From Carya illinoinensis (taxonomy: Eukaryota > Streptophyta > Magnoliopsida > Fagales > Juglandaceae), in NCBI RefSeq assembly GCF_018687715.1, contig NC_056759.1, forward strand, positions 31,425,385-31,489,384: 64,000 nt of DNA. Direction: 5' to 3'. A model generated the notes under the pieces. That model did not search any database. It worked only from the letters and a program-made list of their open reading frames with translations, and was not told the origin of the DNA. Position numbers and translations under genes: made by a program. Below are positions 55,457 through 64,000 of this stretch, piece after piece (within the stretch, counting starts at the first letter, position 1; the number at the start of each line of letters is the position of its first letter).

Positions 55457-57907
55457 ATGATGTTTAAATTAAAAACTATCAACTCATTTTTCAAAAGAAA
55501 AAGAGTTTATCTTCTAGAAAATTCTTCAAAAATTTCAATGATTGAACCTGAGGAAAATCCTAATCTTAACTTTTCAATTTTGAAATCTGAAGGAATTCAT
55601 TTTACATCGTCAACAATTAATTCTAAAGAGATTGATATATCTTCTCTACAACGAGATCCGAGATTACGTTCTCCTATATGGGATTATCCAATCAATCAGC
55701 GTGATGAAATAATTAAGAAGAGCTTATTTAAAAATGGGTCCATATCAAGTACGTCTCTCAAAATATCCATTTTTTGGTTCTAAAAAGCATCCTCATCACT
55801 TTCAAGCTTCATGGATTGTACAATTTGGATCTTGGTTAGAGTATTCTCCATCAAAGGATGCTGCATATTGTTTACGTTGTTATTTTTTTTATAATGAAAG
55901 CATCTCAACGTTCTGGATGGGATGTATTTACTTTCCTGGGATTTAGAAATTTGAACAAGATTAATGATGGAAAACATTATGCCTTTTTTAATTATATTAG
56001 GGAGGATCCTTGTTTTTGTCATAATAATGCTGTAAAATCTTGTGAGTATTTATTAAAATAATCATAGTATATTGATAAAGTAATGAATGTACAAAGCTCT
56101 GAACAAACTCTCAACAATCGACTCTGAGTAAAAACATCTATTGATATTGTTTGATAGCTTACATTTCAAAGATGTGCCGTTAGAGGTCATGATGAGACCC
56201 TTAATTCAAAAAATCGAGATAATTTTCTGGAGATGCTTAAACTCTTGGTTTCATATAATGACAAGGTTGGAAAACTTGTTTTAGAAAATGCTCCTAAATT
56301 CTCAAAGTATACTTTACCCTAAATTCAAAAAGAGATTTTGGAAGTTCTTAGAAAGAAAGTAAGAAACAAAATTCGTGAAGATGCTGGGGATTCTCGATTT
56401 TGCATTATTGTTAATGAGGCACAAGATGAGTCTAAGAGGGAGCAAATGGCTATAATCTTGAGATTTATTGATGTTGATGGTTTTATACAAGAACGAATTT
56501 TTGATCTAATACATGTTAAAGACACATTGGCATTGACTCTAAAGAATGAAATATCCGCAGTTCTTTATTGTCACTGTCTTGATATTCAGAATATTCGTGA
56601 GTAAGGATATGATGGTACTAGTAATATGCGTGGTAAATTGAACGGGCTGCAAGCATTATTTTTTAAATATTGCCCATATGCATACTATGTTCATTGTTTT
56701 GCTCACCGATTATAGTTAGCATTAGTCGCTGCATCTAGAGAGGTGGTTTCTAGTCATAAGTTTTTCTCAAATTTAAACTTTCTTATCAATGTGGTAGGCG
56801 CTTCATGTAAACGTCATAATGAATTGCAAGCTGCTCATGCAAAACATATTGCACATATGATAGCCATTGATGAACTTGAAAGTGGAAAAGAAGCTAACCA
56901 AATTGGCACTATCAAACGAGCTGGTGATTCTCATTGGGGTTCTCATTTTTACTCTATTTGTAGTCTACTGTGAATGTTTGAAGCCACTTGCTCAGTGCTT
57001 GAAACTATAATAAAAGAAGGATCCACTTACTCTCAATGCAGGGATGCGAATGCTACTTATAAAATGATTACCTCATTCCAATTCATATTTACCTTACATT
57101 TAATGAAGAAAATCATGAGTATTACTGATGTTCTTTGTCAAGTTTTGCAGCAAAAATATCAAGATATTTTGAATGCCATGAATATGGTTTCTACTACAAA
57201 ATGACTCATTCAAAAGTTGAGAAATGAAGGTTAGGAAAATATGCTTGAGAATGTTGTCTCTTTTTTCAAGAAATTTGATATTGACATTCCAGAATTGAGC
57301 TCTCGTTATGTACAAGGTCATGGTCATCATCAACGAGATCACATTACGATAGAGCATCATTATCATTTTGAAATATTTAATACCACTATAGATTTTCAAA
57401 TGTAAGAGCTTGACAATAGATTTGGTGAAGGAACGACAAAGCTTTTAACCCTTAACTCAGCTTTGGATCCAAAGGATAAGTACAAATTCTTCAATATTGA
57501 TGATATATGTTGTCTTGCGGAAGAGTATTATTCTTTTCATTTTTCTGAGAATGAGAAAATCAATTTAAGGTTTCAATTGAAGCATTTTAAAGTTGATGTG
57601 CAATCCAAAGTTTCAAGATTTGAGATTAATTGCAAATTTATGTTGAAGATTGGTAGAGATAGAGAAATCAAAGATATACTATATTATTGATAGATTGATT
57701 CGTCTCATTTTGACTCTTCCAGTGTCTACAACAACCAGTGAACGAGCATTTTCAGCTATGAAGATTGTTAAAACAAGGCTTCGTAACAAAATTAAAGTTG
57801 AATTCTTAGCAAATAATTTAGTTGTCTATATTGAAAGAGAAATAGTTAAAAATTTTGATTTAGATTCAATACTTAATGATTTTGTTTGTTTAAAAGAACA
57901 CAAGTGA
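55457..57907 (+). pseudogene. hAT transposase relic (TTF-type zinc finger, DUF4371, hATC)
   Basis: Pieces in two or more frames follow the order of a plant 'zinc finger MYM-type 1'-like hAT transposase. N-terminal: 'SLQRDPRLRSPIWDYPINQR'. TTF zinc finger: 'FQASWIVQFGSWLEYSPSKD' with 'AAYCLRCYFF'. DUF4371: 'DAGDSRFCIIVNEAQDESKR', 'IDVDGFIQERIFDLIHVKDT' and 'KRAGDSHWGSHFYSICSLL'. C-terminal dimerisation: 'LILTLPVSTTTSERAFSAMK' and 'IVKTRLRNKIKVEFLANNLV'. At least five stops or frameshifts (about 55783, 56050, 56603, 56973 and 57204) inactivate it. It belongs to the surrounding hAT element. Confidence 0.85.
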
Positions 57908-58175
57908 CAATTTTAGACGCTCTGTATTTCTTTTGTTTAATATATTTGTATGAATATCTTTATATTATTTCAATGATATATTATTCTTGACATATCAAAT
58001 ACTTTATTAATGCATAAGTTTTATTAAATGTATTTTGTTTTTATTGTAAATGTTCCTATCAGATTATTTTATATCGTAAAAAAAAAATTGTGTAAAAGTA
58101 GAATAAAAAATATTTTATGTATATTGTTCTAGTTTTGTTTGGTCCCCCTAGAGTAAATTCCTGGCTTCACCACTG
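57908..58175. repeat. 3' end of the hAT transposon
   Basis: AT-rich 3' region ending in the inverted repeat 'ttcctggcttcaccactg' at 58158-58175. Confidence 0.65.
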
Positions 58176-58204
58176 GTGTTTGGTGTTCAAATTTAATTTA
58201 AACC

Positions 58205-58441
58205 AAGGCATGGCCGGCTTTGACTGCAACTGCTTACATAATACTAGCTGTGACTAGGCCTGGGGTCTTTTCCTCAGCTTGGAACATGGCTCAGTTGGAT
58301 GGATTGCTGGTCCAACTGCGATAATTTTGTTCTCCTTCCTTACTTGGATTGCCTCCATAATCCTCAGTGACTTCTATTTTTCACCTCATGACCCTGACAA
58401 GAGAAACCCCACTTACATGCACGTCATTCGATCCTATCGTG
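58205..58441 (+). pseudogene. Amino acid permease (AAP-type) exon relic
   Basis: One frame reads 'ALTATAYIILAVTRPGVFSS' and 'AWNMAQL'. After a one-base deletion the next reads 'GWIAGPTAIILFSFLTWIAS' and 'DPDKRNPTYMHVIRSYRG'. This is the first two membrane segments of plant AAP amino acid transporters, which usually have GVLSLAWxxAQLGWIAGP. It ends at a donor-like site (gtatgt at 58442), as a genomic exon would. No other exon was found downstream within 300 bp. Confidence 0.75.
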
Positions 58442-58746
58442 GTATGTAAATCCTATGAAATTTTTGGTTTTAGTTAGTGATCAAATTGATCATAAAGTGA
58501 TTGAGTGCTGTTGATGAAACTTAATTAAATTCAAAGAGTTTTTAAAAAACAAGTAATAATGAGCATGCAAAGAATAATCTTAGATTTAGCCCTTAATTTA
58601 TTTGGTTGTTTTTCAATGCGCCGGCCATACTGCAAATGTCAAGATATGGTGGGTAATTCAGTACTTAAGTCTTTTTGTGATTGCCAGTTTGGACACAGCA
58701 CAACATCCCAATTGATGGCATACGTTCGTTTGATAGATCTGATCTG

Positions 58747-59085
58747 ATCTCCACCCAACTCACTCTTTCCAACTTCCTAATCCCCACTCCCCATATAAAC
58801 ATATTACTAAACTAAACAAGAAGAGATTTTAAAAATAACCCTAGCCTCGATCTTCCACAACCATCAACCCTCTCATCCCCTCCCTTCCCTCCCACCAAAA
58901 TTAATAATTGTGTCACCCTATTTCATACTCTCACTATCATACAAAATTACAATTCTTAACGCTATCGGCCTAACTGCGTCCAAAGAAATATGGGCCCTTG
59001 ATTCTAAATGTCAACACATGGGATGATGTTGATCCTTGGATTAGGAGCTATTAGAAAAAACATTGTACCATATATATCGTTCTCT
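58747..59085 (+). repeat. Dispersed direct duplication, copy 2 (partner 35925-36230)
   Basis: Same sequence blocks as copy 1, plus an extra 'ccctagcctcgatcttccac'-containing insert. Lies just upstream of the minus-strand Ale-type Copia. Confidence 0.85.
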
Positions 59086-59136
59086 GCATTATGAATCATC
59101 TCGGCTAGGAGGGGTGACGAGCACTCCCTCTCTCCA

Positions 59137-59416
59137 TGTTAACGTAAACTAAATAGAGAGTGCACACAATGTATTCGATAAAATTCATCAACTAGAATTC
59201 ATCAAAAGAGAGCGTACGCATAGAAAGGTAATTCCGTCTCTACAGCTACATATTTTCTCTGAGTACTATTCAGTACTTATAGAATATCAAAACATTCTCT
59301 AGAATATGCTAAAGTAATCCTATTGGTCAGAATTGATGCTTGCATTCCTTTAGGATTTTGTTCTGGAAGATTCTAGTGAGGTGCTATTCTCTGAGGTAGG
59401 TGCATAGGCTCTAATA
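59137..59416 (-). repeat. 3' LTR of the decayed Ale-type Copia
   Basis: 280 bp, minus strand TATTAGAGCC to GTTAACA; preceded on that strand by 'atcacgatggga', equivalent to the purine tract 'atcacgggggga' of the intact element. Confidence 0.8.
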
Positions 59417-62400
59417 TCCCATCGTGATTCAAGCAAGACAGGGAGAAGACTGAGGCTTGAACGTAAGAGAGTAAAGCGGGCTAAAAAGAGTGGCTTAGTG
59501 AGAATATCTGCAATCTGTTCTTTACTTGGAACAAAAGAGACAGTGAGAGTTTTTTTAGCAACACGGTCTCGTACAAAGTGATAATCGAGATCTAGATGCG
59601 TAGTTCTTGAGTGTAAGACGGGATTAACCGAAAGATAAGTCACACCAACATTATCACATAACAAGTTTGGGGCATCAGAGATAAAAATTCCTAATTCTTT
59701 TAACAAGGATTATATCAACAAAGGTTCACAACCAGTGTTGGCAACAGATTTATATTCAGCTTCAGTGGAGGATCAGGCTATAGTTGGTTGTTTCTTGGAA
59801 CTCCATGACACTAAATGAGACCCAAAATATATACAAAAACCACCTGTCGACTTCCGATCATTTGGACAACCAGCCCAATCAGCATTTGAGAAAGTAATAA
59901 GTTTAAAGGTATGAGTAGATGAGAAGAAGAGACCATAGGAGATGGTGAGGTGAAAATAACACAATATGCGCTTGACAGTTTGCCAATGAGAATTACGGGG
60001 AGAGTGCATGTACTAACAGACCTTATTAACAGCAAATGAAATGTCAGGATGGGTAAATAAGAGGTATTGGAGACTGCCAATAACAATTCTGTAAAGTTAA
60101 GGATCTTCAAAAGAGGATCCATCAAGGGCAGAAAGTTTAGACGAAGATGACATTGGTGTGGACACTGGCTTTGACTCATGCATATTAGTCCGAGTTAATA
60201 AAGCAGAAATATAGCGAGATTGGGAGAGAAAAAGACCCGTAGCTATTTGACAGACGTGAATACCCAGAAAAAAGCAAAGATAACCAAGAACCTTTACAGG
60301 GAAAAACATGGACAGAAAGGAGATAAAGTCAGAAATAAGAGACGAATTTGAGGCAGTAACAATGATATCATCAACACATAAATGGAAGTAGTAGCAGAGG
60401 TAAATATAAATAGAGAGAAATCAGAAAGTGAAGGACGAAAACCAAGATTTGTGAGTTTAGAACTAATCTTTGAAAACCAAGCCCTAGGGGCTTGTTTCAA
60501 ACCATAAATTGATTTTTGCAATTTACAAACATAATGAGGGAAATCAGAATTAACAAACCTAGTTGGATGTTGCATGTAGACATCCTCCTCCAAGTCCCCG
60601 TGCAAGAAGGCATTATGTATGTCTAGCTGATGAAGAGGCCACCGTCTGGTCACTGCAATGGAGATCAACAGGCGCACGGTAACTGGTTTGACTACAGTGC
60701 TGAACATCTCCAAGTAGTCAACCCCAGCTTGTTGATGGGTGAGCCTTGCATCGCTCAATGGCTCCATCGGCAAGCCGTTTTGTCTTAAGGACCCAATTAG
60801 AACCTAGAAGATTTTGATTCAGATGAGAGGGGACAAGGGTCCAAGTTTAATTTTTGAGAAGAGCTTCAAACTCACTAGCCGTGGTAGCACGCCAGACAGT
60901 GAATTTGGAAGCCTCCGTGTATGAGCTTGGTTCATCAAGAATGGGGGAGGCTTTGGTTAAAGATGTAGAGTGTTTCGATGGTGGCCAAGGAATGGTCCCA
61001 TCGTGGCACCGTAGGGGTCGAGTAACTTGGGCTTTAGGCCAGGTAATCATGTGATGATTATTGGAGGAAGTAGGAAGAAGGGGAATTGAAGAGGCCATGT
61101 GAGGCAGAGGAGTTACAGGAGGCAAGGTTGACAGCGCATGAGAAGAACTGGAAGGGGATCTTTCTGTAGAGCTTATCTGGTGGGTAGGGTTAGGAGAAAG
61201 TGACTCATGGGCTTGAGTTTGTGAGGGAGTGACAGACGATGAGGAATTAGTTTGTGGGCTGGACTGGGCCGTGAAGTGAGGTGAGGAAGTAGAAGTTGAG
61301 AGATTAATGTGTGGGCTGGACTAGGCCGTGAGGTGAGGTAAGGAAGTAGAGGTGGCCTGTAGTGGAAGAGAAGGTGAGAAATTGGGTTGATGATGAGGGC
61401 TTGAAGAAGAGGGGGCATGATGGGAATAGTCAGTAGAAGAGGAAAAGGGAAAAAAAATTTCATCAAAGCGTACATCACGCGAAATGTAAATTTTTTTGGA
61501 GGGAATATGCAAACAATTATATCCTTTGTGATTAGAGGTGTATCCTAAAAATACACAAAGTTGAGATCTTACATCTAATTTGTGACGATTAAAAGGGCGA
61601 AGATTGGGCCAACAAGTCGAACCAAAAATACATAAAAATGAATAATCAGGAGGGGAATTAAAAAGAGCTTGAAAAGGATAAATGTAATGAAGAATATGAG
61701 TGGGCATTCGATTAATAAGAAAAACTGCAGTTTGGAAGGCATCAACCCAATATTTGGTAGGCATTGAAGACTAGGTTAGAAGAGAAAGCCTAGTTTCAAC
61801 AATATGGCGATGACGTCTTTCAATACTGCCATTTTGCTCATGAGAATATGGACATGTAATTCTGTGAGATATATCAAGATTTTGCAGAATGGCATGAAAG
61901 GGCAGAACTCGCCACCCCAATTAGATTGTATGTTAATTATATTTTCGGAAAATGTATTAATCACATATTTAACAAAAGATAAAAAAAAAAAAAAAAAAAA
62001 AATTTGTAGAGACATCAAATTTCGCATGTAACGAAAAAAACCAAATGTATTTAGTAAAATCATCAACAATAGAAAGATAATATCGAAAGCCACTAGAGGA
62101 CAGCACGGGCACAGGTCCCCAGACATCTAAAAATAATAACTGAAAAGGAAATGTAGAACAAGAAGATGAGGGTGGATGAGGTAGAGCATGTGATTTAGCT
62201 TGGAGACACGCCGAGCAAGGAGACTAGATAGAGGTGGCAGTGACAGGAAGGTTGTAATGTCGTATGGTGAAGGAGGTGTTACGTGAAGATGGGTGACCAA
62301 GTCCGGAATGCCAGATATGCGGTGTGGTTCGTTCACCAATGAAAGCATGCTGAGAAGGAAGAGAGACAGCTTGATCATCTAGAAGAACATACAAGCCATT

Positions 62401-63673
62401 CTTAACGGAGCCCTGAAGAAGTACCTCCTGGGAATGTAAATCCTTCACAAAGAAACCAGATGAGTTAAATTCAAAGAAAACAAAATTATCTAAGAAAAAT
62501 TGACGAACTGATAATAAATTTATAAAAATTAATGGAACATGAAGTAGTTGATGAAGGAGAAAATTGCCAGAGGGTGTCGGGAGTAAGCTAGATCTAGAGT
62601 TCTGAATAGCCAAAGAGGAGCCATCACCAATGGTTACTGATCAGGTCCCTGATAGGGAATGGAATCCATATTAAGTTTAGAAAAGTCCAACGTGAAGTGA
62701 GTGGAGGCAGCTGTATCTGGAAACCAACTATTAGAAGAAGTTGAGGAATTCAGAAAATTGTAAAAATTAGCAGTGAAAGATAAGGGAGGGGGAGATTGAT
62801 ATGCATGATCAAAGTGATGATAACAAGAGAGGACAGAGTGACCCACTCGGTGACAAAGCTGACAAGTAGGACGATTAGTCTATTGAGGAGAAAAGAAATT
62901 AGGAGAAGATGGACTGAAAGAACGACCACCCTGACCTCGCCTAAAGCCACAGCCACGACTACAGTTAGGTGGAGTGGAAGAAATTTGGTTTGTTAAGTGT
63001 GTAGTGGTGGAATTAGCAGAAAAGGAAGCAGCGAAGAGAAGAGACTGTGTTTGGTGATTAAGACGCGACTCATGATTTACAAGGAAACTGTAAACCTGCG
63101 AACTAGTAAGGGGATATGGTCGAGTGGTAATAGAGGATACCACCGACTCAAAATCTATCCCTAAGCCAGTCAAAGATAGATAAAGAATTCAGATTCTAGA
63201 AAAGGATGACTAGCGGCATTAAGAGAAGCTGACAACGCCTTAGCTTTGTGAAAATACATAGAAATAGAGTCGGATCCTTTTTTAAGTGTGGCCAGCTGAA
63301 ATTTGGTGTGCATAAGATGAGCTGTGGATTGTGCAGAATAAAGGCCATGGAGAGTTTGCCATATTTGATGGGAAGTAGAGCAATCCAAGACATGGGAGAG
63401 CACTGTATCGGTGAGAGAGGAGTTAATAGCTTACATGATTAATTGGTCTTGAAGGGTCCAGGAAGTATATTATGGGTTGGGGGCGTCATTGATGGTGGTG
63501 GGAGGCATGGGTAGGGTTCCATCAACATACCTAAAAATCTGATTTCCTTAAAGGAATGGAAGAATTTGAGCTTGCCAAAGAAGATAGTTGTCGGTGGAGA
63601 GTTTGATGGTGATGAGTTGAGTTGCAGAATTAGTGATAGAGGGATTAGGAGAAGTGTGTTTGGGTGGTGCCAT
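59350..63673 (-). pseudogene. Degenerate Ale-type Copia gag-pol
   Basis: From the ATG at 63671-63673 the minus strand gives gag ('LDCSTSHQIWQTLHGLYSAQ', 'LATLKKGSDSISMYFHKAK'), a spacer ('SRGCGFRRGQGGRSFSPS'), protease ('SNSWFPDTAASTHFTLDF'), the integrase zinc-finger area ('AFIGERTTPHIWHSGLGHPS'), the integrase core ('SNWGGEFCPF'), RT ('QLDIHNAFLHGDLEEDVYMQ', '[18 protein letters not shown]') and RNase H ('SNADWAGCPNDRKSTGGF'). The RT YVDD region is disrupted. Numerous stops and frameshifts; not functional. Its intact glutamine codon at the gag-pol boundary identifies the nonsense change in the related element at 50735. Confidence 0.85.
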
Positions 63674-63717
63674 GATGAATCGAAGAAGAAAAGGTGGACG
63701 TAAGTCCTATCGGGCTG

Positions 63718-63726
63718 CTGATACCA
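63718..63726 (-). promoter_or_regulatory. Primer binding site of the decayed Ale-type Copia
   Basis: Minus-strand TGGTATCAG followed by CAGCCC, directly after the 5' LTR. Confidence 0.8.
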
Positions 63727-63955
63727 TGTTAACGTAAACTAAACAGAGAGTGCACACAATGTATTCGATAAAGTTCATCAACTAGAATTCATCAAAAGAG
63801 AGCATACACACAGAAAGGTAATTCACTAGAATATGCAGTAGAATATGCTAAAGTAATCCTATTGGTCAGAATTGATGCTTGCATTCCATTGGGATTTTGT
63901 TCTGGAAGATTCTGGTGAGGTGCTATACTCTGAGGCAGGTGCACAGGCTCTAATA
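63727..63955 (-). repeat. 5' LTR of the decayed Ale-type Copia
   Basis: 229 bp, matching the 3' LTR except for a deletion of about 50 bp near 63827 and scattered changes. Confidence 0.8.
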
Positions 63956-64000
63956 CTCCATAACCATATTAGAGTCTTCTTTTTTCTTCTCCTCTTATAT

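Larger units (their letters stand above)
49092..58175 (+). mobile_element. hAT transposon (DUF4371 type) with nested Ale-type Copia
   Basis: Left end CAGTGGCTGAGCCACG and right end (reverse complement) CAGTGGTGAAGCCAGG form imperfect inverted repeats of the plant hAT type. Removing the nested Copia and one copy of its GGGGG target duplication leaves about 4.0 kb, a plausible autonomous hAT size. The transposase relic is at 55457-57907. Flanking 8-mers (ATCCTTAG and GTGTTTGG) match poorly, so a target duplication is not supported; age or rearrangement may explain this. Confidence 0.7.
59137..63955 (-). mobile_element. Decayed Ale-type Copia with TA...CA LTR ends
   Basis: 3' LTR 59137-59416 and 5' LTR 63727-63955 (minus strand). 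Flanking 5-mers are ctcca on both sides (59132-59136 and 63956-63960), a perfect target duplication if the LTR starts TATTAG. The primer site TGGTATCAG (63718-63726, minus) follows the 5' LTR. The coding region runs 63673 to about 59350 in many broken frames and is related to the element at 49115-54192. The 5' LTR has lost about 50 bp. Confidence 0.85.

Noticed and set aside
49084..58183. 8-bp target duplication for the large hAT
   Set aside because: ATCCTTAG and GTGTTTGG agree at about half the positions; not enough to claim a duplication.
1..64000. CRISPR arrays, tRNA or rRNA genes, bacterial operons
   Set aside because: None seen on either strand; the sequence is plant nuclear DNA.

Overview
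This is plant nuclear DNA, almost certainly from a woody eudicot. It is AT-rich and dominated by nested transposable elements, with one LRR receptor gene that looks intact and remnants of several ordinary plant genes. Several short MITEs with 'gagatgagatgag' arms remind me of walnut-family (Fagales) genomes; that is recollection, not proof. No bacterial, organellar, tRNA or rRNA signal was seen.

Layout. (1) 1-8906: right part of a CACTA (En/Spm) transposon on the minus strand, with tnp2 transposase, DUF4218 and DUF4216 pieces, ending at the terminus CACTACAAGAAAA. (2) 8907-13858: AT-rich duplicated DNA with an old solo LTR and a truncated signal-peptide copy of the next gene. (3) 13859-16546: intact 895-codon receptor-like protein whose N-terminal 374 residues look like a BAM/CLV1-type receptor kinase ectodomain and whose C-terminal part looks like a Ve1/RLP7-type receptor-like protein. 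(4) 17749-25774: very young SIRE-type Copia element (1341-bp LTRs with one difference seen, TSD AGTTC) on the minus strand. It has lost its integrase and carries two plus-strand antisense coiled-coil ORFs with their own TATA boxes. (5) 25775-31000: solo LTR nested in a hAT-like repeat, MITEs, and one arm of an inverted duplication. (6) 31000-35110: minus-strand fragments resembling CIA1, AIR synthase (PUR5), copper ATPase PAA2/HMA8 and a CDPK. (7) 36770-38172: endogenous pararetrovirus relic. (8) 38307-48275: hAT-like repeat, MITEs, then the second arm of the inverted duplication, split by a decayed Copia element (41719-47578) that contains a broken homologue of the antisense ORFs. (9) 48850-58175: BAM-like LRR relic, then a hAT transposon (49092-58175) holding a nearly intact Ale-type Copia (49115-54192). 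(10) 58205-63955: amino-acid-permease exon relic, a duplicated spacer and a decayed Ale-type Copia (59137-63955).

The strongest candidate for something undescribed is the antisense coiled-coil gene family carried by two different Copia elements. The BAM-RLP chimera and the multi-gene fragment array follow. The two arms of the inverted duplication serve as each other's empty sites and record the order of several insertions. Family names come from sequence recognition without database searches.
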